The position numbers and the translations under genes were made by a program. From Corynebacterium atrinae (GTDB lineage: Bacteria > Actinomycetota > Actinomycetes > Mycobacteriales > Mycobacteriaceae), in NCBI RefSeq assembly GCF_030408455.1, contig NZ_CP046977.1, positions 1,178,001 to 1,242,000 on the forward strand: a DNA stretch of 64,000 nucleotides. Reading direction: 5' to 3'. Positions 20,796 to 34,443 of this stretch are shown in pieces; within the stretch, counting starts at the first letter, position 1, and each line of letters starts with the position of its first letter. The notes beneath the pieces were generated by a model that ran no database searches, was not told where the DNA came from, and saw only the letters and a list, made by a program, of their open reading frames with translations.

Positions 20796-21179
20796 ATGAC
20801 ACAGCCTTATCAGCACTACGACCAGGACGGTATGCCGATTGATCCGGCCGCCCACAACTACCACGCTTTTGCCCAGCCCCAGTATGCAGTCCCGGTTCAG
20901 CAGTACGGCTACCCGGCGTATGCACAGAAGTCGAAGATCGTGGCGGCACTCCTCGCGTTCTTCTTCGGCACCCTTGGTGTGCACAACTTCTACCTGGGTT
21001 ACACCAACCGGGGAGTCATTCAGCTCGGGCTGACCATCCTTGGCTGGTTCACGGCGATCTTCTTGATCGGCTTCATCTTCATCATGGTGGTGGGAGTCTG
21101 GGCCTTCGTCGAGTTCATTCTCATCCTCGTCGGTGGTGGTCAGATGGCCTATGATTCTCACGGCGTTCCGTTGAGCTAG
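20796..21179 (+). CDS. TM2 domain-containing membrane protein
   Basis: 127 residues. The N-terminal ~45 residues are Tyr/Gln/Pro-rich (QPYQHYDQDGMPIDP, then AQPQYAVPVQQYGYPAYAQ). The TM2 domain follows: KSKIVAALLAFFFGTLGVHNFYLGYTNRG, with the family's G-x-x-G-x-H-x-F-Y-x-G pattern, a second hydrophobic helix, and IFIMVVGVWAFVEFILILVGG. TM2 proteins are small membrane proteins of uncertain function. AAGGAC before the ATG serves as the ribosome binding site. The upstream region has an unusual operator-like repeat cluster. Confidence 0.85.
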   Translation: MTQPYQHYDQDGMPIDPAAHNYHAFAQPQYAVPVQQYGYPAYAQKSKIVAALLAFFFGTLGVHNFYLGYTNRGVIQLGLTILGWFTAIFLIGFIFIMVVGVWAFVEFILILVGGGQMAYDSHGVPLS

Positions 21180-21189
21180 CGTTATTCGC

Positions 21190-22005
21190 ATGCACCTTAA
21201 CTTCGACGATCCCTTCACTGAGCGCACACCCCGCATTGTTAATGCGGCGAAGCTCCACCGTGCTGCCGCCCGCAAGAAGGCAGAAGCCTTCCTCGTGGAA
21301 GGGGAGAACGCCGTGGATGCTGCCGTAGCAACCGGGGCCGCCAAGGACCTTTTTGTCACCGAGCAGGCTGCCACGCGATTCCCCGAGATCGTCGCTACTG
21401 CGGGCCATATGGGCGTGTACGTTCACCCCATTACCGAGCGCGCGGCTAAGCACCTCTCCGACACGGTGACCACCACTGGCCTCTTCGCGCTGTGTGAGCC
21501 CGTCTTGTGGACCGTAGGCCGGGCGATTCAGGGTCGCCCGAGCCTGGTGTGCGTGCCGGTCGAGACCAACGATCCCGGTAATGCAGGAACCTTGGTCCGC
21601 GTGGCCGATGCAATGGGCGCCGATGCGGTCGTCTTTGCCGGTGAGACGGTCGACCCGCAGTCGAGCAAGGCTGCGCGCGCATCGGCAGGTTCCCTCTTTC
21701 ATCTTCCCGTGGCCCGCAACGTGGGAGTCAAGGATGTATTGGGTCAGCTGCGCAAGGCTGGTCTGCAAATTTTGGCCACGGCTGCTGACGGCGAAGTTGA
21801 TCTCGATGAGGCCGGAGATTTGCTCGAGAAGCCGACGGCGTGGCTATTCGGTAACGAGGCGCATGGCCTGGGGGAGGAGCTGCTCAACGCTGCGGACCAC
21901 CGGGTGCGCATTCCTATCCGAGGGCGCGCTGAGTCGCTGAACTTGGCCACCGCCGCTTCCATCTGTCTTTATGAATCCGCCAAGGCACAGGCGCGCAAGG
22001 ATTAG
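21190..22005 (+). CDS. TrmH/SpoU-family rRNA 2'-O-methyltransferase
   Basis: 271 residues. An N-terminal substrate-binding region (KLHRAAARKKAEAFLVEGENAV) precedes the SPOUT knot with motif 1 ETNDPGNAGTLVRVADAMGA, motif 2 WLFGNEAHGLGEELL and motif 3 IPIRGRAESLNLATAASICLYE. These bind S-adenosylmethionine in a trefoil knot and methylate a ribose 2'-OH. Position between rplT and pheS is the usual one for this paralogue, often annotated as a 23S rRNA methylase. It starts 10 bases after the TM2 gene. Confidence 0.88.
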   Translation: MHLNFDDPFTERTPRIVNAAKLHRAAARKKAEAFLVEGENAVDAAVATGAAKDLFVTEQAATRFPEIVATAGHMGVYVHPITERAAKHLSDTVTTTGLFALCEPVLWTVGRAIQGRPSLVCVPVETNDPGNAGTLVRVADAMGADAVVFAGETVDPQSSKAARASAGSLFHLPVARNVGVKDVLGQLRKAGLQILATAADGEVDLDEAGDLLEKPTAWLFGNEAHGLGEELLNAADHRVRIPIRGRAESLNLATAASICLYESAKAQARKD

Positions 22006-22011
22006 CTTCCG

Positions 22012-22887
22012 GTGACCATTTCTCCTGCCCGCCTCATCGTGCTTGCTGTCACCTGGGCCACCATTTGGTCCGGTGCTTTTGTCGCGATGAAGGTAGCCAG
22101 CGGTTCTGCTGGAGCGTTCGCAATCGTGGGCATTCGCTGCACGATTGCCGGTGTGCTCATGATAGCGGCGGCCTGGGGCGCACGAAGGGCCATGAACCGA
22201 AGTGGGCTGAGGGGAACGATCGTCGTCGGGGTGCTGAACAACCTCGGATACCTCGGACTCATGGCCAGTGCTATGCCATATGTGTCGGCGGGAATGGCCG
22301 CGATCATCACCGCACTCACACCGTTGGCGGTGCTCGTCATTTCTGCTTTGCGGGGTCGAGCCCTCATGATCACGCAGTGGATCGGCTGCGTCATCGGTTT
22401 TCTCGGCGTCGTCGGTTCGGCGTGGACCCGACTCGACAGTGGCGAGACCCAATGGCGGGGCATCTTCTTTGCGTTGGGAGCGGTGGCGTGTCTGGTGGCG
22501 GGCACCGTACTTACCCCGAAACTCGTTCCGCCCGGCAGCCCGTGGTTGTCCACCGGAATCCAAAGTCTGGCCGCGGGCATCCCTGCGCTCGGATTGTCTT
22601 TCCTTTTGGAAGAAGCCCCCACCTTCGACACCTCGTTCATCCTGGCCGAGGCCTACCTCATACTCGGGGCCTCCGTCCTGGGAATGACGATGTGGCTGCA
22701 ACTCATCCGCCAGGCCGGGCCCGATCGCGCTGCCGTGGCCCATTTCCTCCCTCCGCTGATCAGTATCGCCCTGGGCGCTCTCATTCTTCGGGAGTCGGCC
22801 TCGCCGATTGCTTTGGCTATGTGCATTCCCGTGGCCATCGGAGTGGCACTCGCGACCCGGCGCCCGCGCAAGCCCCGTCAGCTGTAA
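22012..22887 (+). CDS. EamA/DMT-family transporter
   Basis: 291 residues starting at GTG 22012, six bases after the methyltransferase stop. About ten hydrophobic helices are arranged as two EamA repeats; the first opens with LIVLAVTWATIWSGAFVAMKVASGS and the second with GIFFALGAVACLVAGTVLTPKLVPP. The end is basic (ATRRPRKPRQL), as expected for a cytoplasmic tail. EamA proteins export amino acids or other metabolites; the substrate is unknown here. Probably co-transcribed with the methylase gene. A possible -10 (TATGCT, 22903-22908) for pheS follows it. Confidence 0.85.
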   Translation: MTISPARLIVLAVTWATIWSGAFVAMKVASGSAGAFAIVGIRCTIAGVLMIAAAWGARRAMNRSGLRGTIVVGVLNNLGYLGLMASAMPYVSAGMAAIITALTPLAVLVISALRGRALMITQWIGCVIGFLGVVGSAWTRLDSGETQWRGIFFALGAVACLVAGTVLTPKLVPPGSPWLSTGIQSLAAGIPALGLSFLLEEAPTFDTSFILAEAYLILGASVLGMTMWLQLIRQAGPDRAAVAHFLPPLISIALGALILRESASPIALAMCIPVAIGVALATRRPRKPRQL

Positions 22888-22956
22888 ATCCGGTCGGGCA
22901 GGTATGCTGTACGAGTCTCAAAATGAAGCGTCCAATGCAAGGAAAGGTTCGGGTAG

Positions 22957-24009
<1,053 letters not shown>

Positions 24010-24045
24010 TCACCCCGGTTCGAGAAGAAAAAGAGGGAAATTCAT

Positions 24046-26559
24046 ATGCTTATCGCTCAGAACTGGGTGACCGGACTCCTCCGTCATGCCAACCCGGACT
24101 TCGCGGTGTCCAACGAGGAGCTGGACTCCGGCTTCGTCCGCGTCGGCTTCGAGACCGAGGGTTTCGCTCCCATCCCAGAGACGACTGGCCCGCTGGTCAT
24201 CGGCGTGGTGAAGAACATTGAAGAGCTGACGCAGTTCAAAAAGCCCATCCGCTACTGCCTCGTCGATGTCGGCGACGCCAACGGCACGGGTGAGCTCCAG
24301 GGCATCGTCTGCGGTGCTCGCAACTTCGTCGAAGGCGACACCGTCGTCGTCGCGCTGCCCGGCTCCGAACTGCCCGGTGGATTCAAGATCGCTGCCCGCG
24401 AGACCTATGACCACATTTCCAACGGCATGATCTGCTCGGCCGCCGAGCTCGGTTTCACCGACAAGCAGAATCCCGGCATCATCACCCTTGATCCGTCCTA
24501 TGGCGAGCCCGGTCAAGATGCCCGCGAAGCCCTCGGATTGAATGACACGGTCTTCGACGTCAACATCACCCCGGATCGCGGTTACGCGCTGTCCGCCCGT
24601 GGTCTTACTCGTGAGATCGCCTCGGCCTTCGATCTCACTTACACCGACGTCGCCCTGGAACCCGCTGTCGGCGGCTTCGAGCTTTCCGACGTCCCGGCTC
24701 CCGCCGGTCAGCTCATCGACATCGATGTCAATCCGGAGACCAAGACCATCCGCTTCGGCCTGCGCAAGGTCACCGGCATCGACCCGCAGGCGGTGTCGCC
24801 GTTCTGGCTGCAGCGCGAGCTCATGCTCTCCGGCCAGCGCCCAGTCAACGTCGCCACCGACGTCACCAACTACGTCATGTTGCTCCTCGGGCAGCCGATG
24901 CACGCCTTCGATGCCGCCGAGATCTCTGGCGGCCTGGTGGTGCGCAATGCGACGGCGGGGGAGAAGTTCGAGACCCTCGATCACGTCACGCGCACCCTCG
25001 ATTCGGGCGATGTCGTCATCTGCGATGAAACCGGCATCCAGTCCCTGGCTGGCGTTATGGGCGGCACGCGTTCGGAGATTTCGGAACAGACCACCGATGT
25101 CTACTTCGAGGCCGCGACGTGGGACCCCATCACCGTCGCGCGCACCTCTCGCCGGCACAAGTTGTCGTCAGAAGCTTCTCGACGCTTCGAGCGGGGCGTC
25201 GACCCAGCCATCGTCGAGGTAGCCCTCGACATGGCGTGCGCCCTCCTCGTCGACATTGCCGGTGGCACCGTCGATGAGGGCCGCACTCTCATCGGTGAGG
25301 TTCCCGCACGTTCGGCCATCACCATGCGCGTGACCCACCCGTCCGAGCTTATCGGCGTGGACTACGACCGCGACACCGTTATCCGCCGCCTCGAAGAAGT
25401 TGGTTGCGCCGTTGAGGTCTCCGAATGCGGTGGCAAGCTCACCGTCACCCCGCCGACCTGGCGAACTGACTTCGCCTTGCCGGAGGATCTCATCGAAGAG
25501 ATCATGCGGCTAGAGGGTCTGGAAGACATCCCGCTCGTCCTGCCGACTCCGGCCGGTGGCCGCGGTCTGACGCCTGCCCAGATCCGCCGTCGGGCCGTTG
25601 GCCACGCACTGGCCTACAACGGGTACGCCGAAATCTTGCCCAGCCCCTTCATTCCCAACGACACGTTCGATACCTGGGGCCTGCCTGCCGACGACGAGCG
25701 CCGCCAGGCAGTCTCAGTGCGAAACCCCCTGGAGGCCGACCGCGGAATCCTGGGCACCACGTTGCTGCCCTCGATGCTCGATTCCTTGGCTCGCAACGTC
25801 GCCCGCGGCCTCGGCGACGTAGCGCTCTTCGGCATCCAGCAGGTTTCCTTCGCTCGCGACGATGTGTCCCCGATGCCTTCGGTGAAGGAGCGTCCTTTCG
25901 ACGAGGTGCTGCAAGAGTTGCGGGAATCTCTCCCGTACCAGCCGCTGCATGCCGCCACCGTCGGCACCGGCGACATCGAATTCGAGGGTCCCTGGGGCAA
26001 GGGACGCACATATTCCTACGCTGATGCAATCGAATCAGCCCGCGTCGTTGCCCGTGCCGCAGGAGTGGAACTCGACGTGGTCTCGGCCGACTCGCTGCCC
26101 TGGCACCCGGGGCGTTGTGCCGCCTTGGTAGTCGATGGCACCGTCGTCGGCCACGCCGGCGAGCTGCACCCCCAGGTCATCGAGGCTCTGGGCTTGCCGG
26201 CCCGCACTTGCGCCATGGAAATCGACGTCACCGCCCTGCCGCTGGAAGAGACCTTCCCGGCCCCAGTGTTGTCCTCCTTCCCGGCACTCCACCAGGACAT
26301 CGCCCTCGTCGTCGATGAGTCAGTCCCCGCGGAGGATGTGCGCCGAGTGGTTGCGGAAGGCGCCGGAGACTTGCTGGAAAGCGTCGAGCTTTTCGACGTC
26401 TACCGTTCCCAGCACCTCGGCGAGGGCAAGAAGTCCCTGGCCTTCGCTCTGCTCTTCCGCGCCCAGGATCGTACCCTTACCGACGAGGAGGCCAATGAGC
26501 GTCGGCTCGCTGCAGCCGAACTGGCGAAGGAGCGCTTCGGCGCCGACATGCGCGCCTAA
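24046..26559 (+). CDS. pheT: Phenylalanyl-tRNA synthetase beta subunit
   Basis: 837 residues, full length. Recognisable blocks in order: N-terminal tRNA-binding (EMAP-like) domain with CLVDVGDANGTGELQGIVCGA, the B3/B4 editing region with DVNITPDRGYALSARGLTRE, the B5 domain, the class II-like core (LPNSMLDSLARNV-type segment at about 560), and a C-terminal anticodon-binding FDX-ACB domain with LHQDIALVVDESVPAEDVRR. It works with PheS. Start ATG 24046 is preceded by AAGAGGGAAA. A 380-residue open frame on the opposite strand is a shadow. Confidence 0.97.
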   Translation: MLIAQNWVTGLLRHANPDFAVSNEELDSGFVRVGFETEGFAPIPETTGPLVIGVVKNIEELTQFKKPIRYCLVDVGDANGTGELQGIVCGARNFVEGDTVVVALPGSELPGGFKIAARETYDHISNGMICSAAELGFTDKQNPGIITLDPSYGEPGQDAREALGLNDTVFDVNITPDRGYALSARGLTREIASAFDLTYTDVALEPAVGGFELSDVPAPAGQLIDIDVNPETKTIRFGLRKVTGIDPQAVSPFWLQRELMLSGQRPVNVATDVTNYVMLLLGQPMHAFDAAEISGGLVVRNATAGEKFETLDHVTRTLDSGDVVICDETGIQSLAGVMGGTRSEISEQTTDVYFEAATWDPITVARTSRRHKLSSEASRRFERGVDPAIVEVALDMACALLVDIAGGTVDEGRTLIGEVPARSAITMRVTHPSELIGVDYDRDTVIRRLEEVGCAVEVSECGGKLTVTPPTWRTDFALPEDLIEEIMRLEGLEDIPLVLPTPAGGRGLTPAQIRRRAVGHALAYNGYAEILPSPFIPNDTFDTWGLPADDERRQAVSVRNPLEADRGILGTTLLPSMLDSLARNVARGLGDVALFGIQQVSFARDDVSPMPSVKERPFDEVLQELRESLPYQPLHAATVGTGDIEFEGPWGKGRTYSYADAIESARVVARAAGVELDVVSADSLPWHPGRCAALVVDGTVVGHAGELHPQVIEALGLPARTCAMEIDVTALPLEETFPAPVLSSFPALHQDIALVVDESVPAEDVRRVVAEGAGDLLESVELFDVYRSQHLGEGKKSLAFALLFRAQDRTLTDEEANERRLAAAELAKERFGADMRA

Positions 26560-26670
26560 CCTTTGCTCCTTAATGCGGGAGGCTATGGCCGGAGACACCC
26601 CACTACGGTGGGCGGCTCCGTCGCCGTTGCCTTCCGCATTCAGTTTGTTGAAGGCGAGGAGGTCGCCGTT
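26560..26670 (+). other. Intergenic region after pheT
   Basis: A hairpin CCCAC-TACG-GTGGG flanked by GGAG/CTCC lies near 26590-26620, about 35 bases after the pheT stop, but has no U-run. It may be a weak or factor-assisted terminator. Nothing else was recognised here; from this point the sequence becomes less G+C-rich and less conserved until argC. Confidence 0.35.
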
Positions 26671-26823
26671 TTACTCTTCGTCGTCTTCTGGGCCGACAAC
26701 CAGGTCGTGAGCCCAATTTGTTCCTGACGTACGCTCCAAAGTCACCGGCCGATTATGGACATCCGGGGGCTTGCGGACAATTTCACTGCCACCTTGGCCC
26801 AGGGTGTTATTGCTCTTTGTCAT
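26671..26823 (-). CDS. Small ORF, 50 aa, hypothetical
   Basis: A 51-codon frame begins with ATG at 26823 and ends with TAA at 26671-26673. It encodes MTKSNNTLGQGGSEIVRKPP at the start and WAHDLVVGPEDDEE at the end. The mix is hydrophilic with an acidic tail and no membrane helix; residue use is protein-like rather than random. The ribosome binding site is weak (GTGGGG just before the ATG). It lies 68 bases downstream of the membrane protein gene on the same strand, so it may share its transcript. It could be a genuine small protein or the remnant of a longer gene. Confidence 0.35.
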   Translation of the reverse strand: MTKSNNTLGQGGSEIVRKPPDVHNRPVTLERTSGTNWAHDLVVGPEDDEE

Positions 26824-26891
26824 GCCCCACTTTGAACGTCGACTCAGGTAGGGAAGATGATCTGCACCTAGCCAGGGCGCGAAAAATTGAC

Positions 26892-27371
26892 TCAGTCATG
26901 TTGGCTCGGAGTCGATGCTGGTATTGAATCTCTGCGCTGAGGCCCCGGTGTGGTGCCCTTCTTGATAAAGGACTTTTGGATTCGATGTCGAACCAGGCAC
27001 CTGCGCAGCCCCGTTGATGCCCCTGCAAGTAGGAGGGGTGGCCCTAGGTAGAACAGAAAGCCCAAGAACATCACCGGACCCGGGGGTAGCGCAATGAGAA
27101 CCCCAGTGATTGCTGCGCCTAGGAGCACATAGACGAAGTCCCACAATTTGGAGTCGATCTGCGTGACTCCGAGCGGAAGACCGAAAAATATGGCGAGGGC
27201 TCCAAGCGCGATGAGGAAGTTGGCAGGTTCTGGGCTGGAGTCGTCGGGGACTAATTGGCCTTTCAGCAGGATTACGAAGCCCACCGCTATCGCTCCAATT
27301 TCGGCCCAGGGGACCGCGGCTACTCCGGAGAGGTAGAGGATCTGATCCATTGACAGACGTGCACTTCTCAC
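26892..27371 (-). CDS. Hypothetical membrane protein, 159 aa
   Basis: Begins at GTG 27371 (GAGAGGCAGG lies about 8 bases upstream); ATG 27350 is an alternative. About four hydrophobic segments are visible: VAAVPWAEIGAIAVGFVILL, FLIALGALAIFFGLPLGV, FVYVLLGAAITGVLIALPPG and VMFLGFLFYLGPPLLLAG. A basic tail follows (RRCLVRHRIQKSFIKK), as expected for a cytoplasmic C-terminus. No family was recognised. The surrounding 2 kb is less G+C-rich than the housekeeping genes on either side and is likely accessory DNA. Confidence 0.6.
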   Translation of the reverse strand: MRSARLSMDQILYLSGVAAVPWAEIGAIAVGFVILLKGQLVPDDSSPEPANFLIALGALAIFFGLPLGVTQIDSKLWDFVYVLLGAAITGVLIALPPGPVMFLGFLFYLGPPLLLAGASTGLRRCLVRHRIQKSFIKKGTTPGPQRRDSIPASTPSQHD

Positions 27372-27633
27372 AATGAACGCCTGCCTCTCTGGGCCTGGAC
27401 CTCGATACTGGACGAGGGACTAATTCAATATGCAAAAGTAATCTTAGCGGATACAGTGGTTACGATGTCGTTCGGCGAATGGTAGCCACACCGCTGAGAG
27501 CAAGTCCCGATGACACACGAGCTGACTTGCGAAGACGGTCTCAACTTAGCGACGGGATGAGTCAACCTGGGGTAGTGAAAGACCAGATTTTACCCTGGGA
27601 AGGCGATCGTGGCGGTCCAACACCGAAAAGCCC
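27372..27633. other. Intergenic accessory DNA without recognisable gene
   Basis: About 260 bases between two minus-strand hypothetical genes. Only short open frames on either strand were found and none has a plausible start plus ribosome binding site. Base composition is more A/T-rich than the flanking operons. Confidence 0.4.
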
Positions 27634-27990
27634 TCAATTGTCCCCGGAAAAGTAGCCGGGAACCCAGTGGCGCCACAAAAAGTCGAAGTCATACTCGGGC
27701 AGTTCCGAAATGAGAGCTTTCTCAATCCAGAGGCCTTCGTCAGTCCACTCTTCAATATTGAAACCAGGACGCCATCTGAGTTGTCCATCAGGTCGATCCT
27801 CTCGTCCAAGGAAATTCTCATGCCATAGTCGGGTCCAGCGGTACAGGCGGTCACCCAACTCTTCAGATAACTCCATTTCATCTGGATAGGTTACGACGCG
27901 AGGTCCACTTCGTGGAAAGGGGACAATATCAGCCCATAGTGAGGTGGGGTGGCCGTATTCAGGCCTGAGGCACAGCAGGGGGTTGGTCAT
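27634..27990 (-). CDS. Hypothetical acidic, Trp-rich protein, 118 aa
   Basis: Starts at ATG 27990 with AAGGAAGG eight bases upstream, a good ribosome binding site. The product is soluble, acidic and rich in Trp, Tyr and Phe (RLYRWTRLWHENFLG, FNIEEWTDEGLWIEKAL, YDFDFLWRHWVPGYF). Such composition is common in small immunity or antitoxin-like proteins, but no motif proves this and no toxin gene is next to it. Not recognised. Located in the accessory islet between pheT and argC. Confidence 0.6.
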   Translation of the reverse strand: MTNPLLCLRPEYGHPTSLWADIVPFPRSGPRVVTYPDEMELSEELGDRLYRWTRLWHENFLGREDRPDGQLRWRPGFNIEEWTDEGLWIEKALISELPEYDFDFLWRHWVPGYFSGDN

Positions 27991-28089
27991 CAGTGGAGCC
28001 TTCCTTTATTAGTGCACCCGTCGCGACCTTTTCCAGTCGCCGCTTTTGAGTGGGCCACGGCCGATGTGGTGACCTGTTATGTCCCTTGT

Positions 28090-28460
28090 TTAATCGAGGG
28101 TGAAAACCTGCACTTCCCCAAAGAATCTATCAAGACCAAAGAAGTGGCCCGACGAGCTCAAAGCCCTCGCCATCATCTGACTGTCGAGGCTGTTCAGGGA
28201 CTCGATGCTCGGCAGGGTGTCCTGTTCGGTGTCGCTGATCGTGCAGACGCCCTTGATGAGGGCGTCATGTGGGGGTCTCGTTCGAATTCGGCAACATAGG
28301 CGTCGATCTTGTCCGGGATGACGGTCTTGTCAGCTTGGGCGGTGGTTGTTGTGGGGATCGCGGCTGTGATCGTCACGAAGACCGTTGATGTGGTGGTTTT
28401 CCGCGTAGCCTTAAGGCGGTGCTCTTTGTCGGGGTCGGTGACATATGTGGCCATAACCAT
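28090..28460 (-). pseudogene. Frameshifted remnant of a secreted protein gene
   Basis: From ATG 28460 or 28454 the minus strand encodes a basic start and hydrophobic stretch resembling a signal peptide (KATRKTTTSTVFVTITAAIP, then TTTAQAD), followed by KTVIPDKIDAYVAEFERDP. Near 28270 this frame turns into low-quality sequence, while the frame shifted by one base continues protein-like: DALIKGVCTISDTEQDTL, then MMARALSSSGHFFGLD, ending at TAA 28090-28092. The simplest reading is one small exported protein broken by a frameshift. A sequencing error or two unrelated frames cannot be excluded. Confidence 0.35.
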
Positions 28461-28526
28461 GCCATCAGCCGCTGGTGGAAGAAATGGATGCAACGGGGAA
28501 GCGTCAAAAATCGCATGCTGAATAGT

Positions 28527-29615
<1,089 letters not shown>

Positions 29616-29643
29616 ACTTCCCGCACACTTTCAGGAGAAAATC

Positions 29644-30804
29644 ATGAGCTCCATCGGAATCACTGCGCCTGCTGGTTTCAGTGCTGCAGCATTGATCGCG
29701 GGCATTAAGCCCTCTGGTAATCCCGACATGGCCTTGGTGGTCAATGAGGGGCCGGAGTTTCATGCCGCAGCGGTGTTCACTCGTAACCGAGTGGTGGCGT
29801 CGCCGGTGAAGCTCTCGCGTGTGGCGATTGCTGATGGGCAGATCAAGGCGGTGCTGTATAACTCGGGCAACGCCAACGCCTGCAATGGCGTGCAGGGCGA
29901 CGAGGATGCCGCGGAGTTGCAGCAGCAGGTGGCAGACCTGCTGGACATTGCCCCGACGGATGTCGGGGTGTGCAGCACCGGGCTCATCGGTGAGGTGCTG
30001 CCGATGGGAAGGATGCGCGCGGGCGTCGATAAGCTGTCGACCGTTTTGGGGGACAACGGTGAGGCGGCAGCTGAAGCCATCATGACCACCGATCTGGTGA
30101 AGAAGGAGACCGTGGTCAACGCTGAGGGCTGGACGCTCGGTGGCATGGGGAAGGGCGTCGGAATGATGTCGCCCTCACTAGCCACGATGTTGGTTTGCTT
30201 GACCACCGATGCCAGCGCCACGCCGGCGATGCTCGATGAGGCAGTGCGCGCGGCCAGCCACGTCACCTTCGACACCCTGGATATTGACGGTTCTACCTCG
30301 ACCAATGACACGGTCTTTCTCCTCGCCTCTGGTGCTTCGGGAATCACCCCGAGCCAGGAAGAGCTCAACGCAGCGGTCCTGCAGGCCAGCGAGGACATCG
30401 CCCGGCAGATGCAGGCCGACGCCGAAGGCGTAACCAAGCGGGTGACCGTCACGGTGGAGGGAACGTCGACCGATGAGCAAGCCGTGAATGCTGCCCGGAC
30501 TCTGGCACGCGACAACCTGTTCAAATGCGCCATGTTTGGATCGGACCCGAACTGGGGGCGCGTTCTCGCGGCCGTCGGGATGGCAGAGGCAGACATGGAC
30601 CCCGACCATATTTCGGTGTACTTCAATGGGGAGGCAGTGTGCGTGAACACCACCGGCACCCCGGGCGCGCGCGACGTCGACCTCTCCGGCGCCGACATTG
30701 ACGTGCTGGTCAACCTTGGCATCGACGGCCCCGGCCGTGCGACCGTCCGCACCACGGATCTCTCCCACGACTACGTGGAGATCAACTCCGCTTACTCCAG
30801 CTAG
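29644..30804 (+). CDS. argJ: Bifunctional ornithine acetyltransferase / N-acetylglutamate synthase
   Basis: 386 residues from ATG 29644 (AGGAGAAAATC upstream; the longer open frame overlaps argC and is rejected). Autocleavage site is visible in [18 protein letters not shown]: the chain is cut before the Thr of ATML to give alpha and beta subunits. [15 protein letters not shown] and the C-terminal [12 protein letters not shown] are family signatures. It transfers acetyl from N-acetylornithine to glutamate, making the pathway cyclic. Confidence 0.96.
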   Translation: MSSIGITAPAGFSAAALIAGIKPSGNPDMALVVNEGPEFHAAAVFTRNRVVASPVKLSRVAIADGQIKAVLYNSGNANACNGVQGDEDAAELQQQVADLLDIAPTDVGVCSTGLIGEVLPMGRMRAGVDKLSTVLGDNGEAAAEAIMTTDLVKKETVVNAEGWTLGGMGKGVGMMSPSLATMLVCLTTDASATPAMLDEAVRAASHVTFDTLDIDGSTSTNDTVFLLASGASGITPSQEELNAAVLQASEDIARQMQADAEGVTKRVTVTVEGTSTDEQAVNAARTLARDNLFKCAMFGSDPNWGRVLAAVGMAEADMDPDHISVYFNGEAVCVNTTGTPGARDVDLSGADIDVLVNLGIDGPGRATVRTTDLSHDYVEINSAYSS

Positions 30805-30816
30805 GAAACGCCTCAC

Positions 30817-31752
30817 ATGGATACACTAAGCAATCTCAGCAACGAAGCCCGGGCGCATGTCCTGGCCGAGGCTTTGCCCTGGCTGCAGCATTACCGCGAC
30901 AAGATCGTCGTGGTCAAGTACGGCGGCAACGCCATGGTGGATGAGGACCTCAAGGCTGCTTTCGCCGCCGACATGGTGTTGCTTCGCACCGTTGGGGCAA
31001 AACCCGTAGTGGTGCATGGCGGTGGCCCGCAAATCTCTTCCATGCTTAAACGACTTGGCCTGGACGGTGAGTTTACCGGCGGATTCCGCGTAACAACCCC
31101 GGAGGTCATGGAGGTCGTGCGGATGGTGCTGTTCGGTCAGGTCGGCCGCGACCTGGTCGGCCTCATCAACTCGCACGGCCCCTACGCCGTCGGCACGTCC
31201 GGCGAGGATGCAGGCCTGTTCAGGGCGACAAAGCGCTACGTGGACGTCGGGGGAGTGCCCACCGACATCGGGCTCGTGGGTGATATCACCAACGTCAACC
31301 CTGAGGCGCTCATGGACATTATCGATGCCGGCCGCATCCCGGTCGTCTCCACCATCGCCCCAGGCGACGATGGGGAGGTCTACAACATCAACGCCGACAC
31401 TGCTGCGGGTGCCCTGGCTGAGGCCATTGGGGCGGAACGCCTGGTCATCCTCACCAATGTCGAGGGTCTCTACACCGACTGGCCGAACCGGGACTCTCTG
31501 GTGTCGAAAATCCTCACCGCCGAGCTCGCCGAGGTCCTGCCGAATCTGGATTCGGGCATGATCCCCAAGATGGAATCATGCCTGCGCGCTGTGCAGGGCG
31601 GGGTGAGCGCCGCCCACGTCATCGACGGCCGCACCGCTCACTCCGTCATCCTCGAGCTGCTCACCATGGGTGGCATCGGCACGATGGTGCTCCCCGATGG
31701 CTACGACCGCGACGACTACCCAGCTGGCACCGTCTTTAGAAAGGACACCTGA
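30817..31752 (+). CDS. argB: Acetylglutamate kinase
   Basis: 311 residues. ATG 30817 with AGGAAA upstream, 12 bases after argJ. Amino-acid-kinase motifs: [11 protein letters not shown] (phosphate binding), [13 protein letters not shown] and [21 protein letters not shown]-terminal helix [19 protein letters not shown] is typical of the arginine-sensitive hexameric enzymes, so feedback inhibition by arginine is likely. Second step of the pathway. Confidence 0.96.
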   Translation: MDTLSNLSNEARAHVLAEALPWLQHYRDKIVVVKYGGNAMVDEDLKAAFAADMVLLRTVGAKPVVVHGGGPQISSMLKRLGLDGEFTGGFRVTTPEVMEVVRMVLFGQVGRDLVGLINSHGPYAVGTSGEDAGLFRATKRYVDVGGVPTDIGLVGDITNVNPEALMDIIDAGRIPVVSTIAPGDDGEVYNINADTAAGALAEAIGAERLVILTNVEGLYTDWPNRDSLVSKILTAELAEVLPNLDSGMIPKMESCLRAVQGGVSAAHVIDGRTAHSVILELLTMGGIGTMVLPDGYDRDDYPAGTVFRKDT

Positions 31753-31754
31753 CC

Positions 31755-34373
<2,619 letters not shown>

Positions 34374-34443
34374 GGCCCCGGTACTCTCTAATCCGTATCA
34401 CCAATTACTTCCTGCAAGTACTTTCCTACAAGGAGAAATTTCC

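Noticed and set aside
24010..25158. 382-residue ORF opposite pheT
   Set aside because: Shadow of pheT caused by G+C-rich codon bias.
26718..26927. 69-residue plus-strand ORF
   Set aside because: Cys/Gly-rich without ribosome binding site, and antisense to the better supported small minus-strand ORF.
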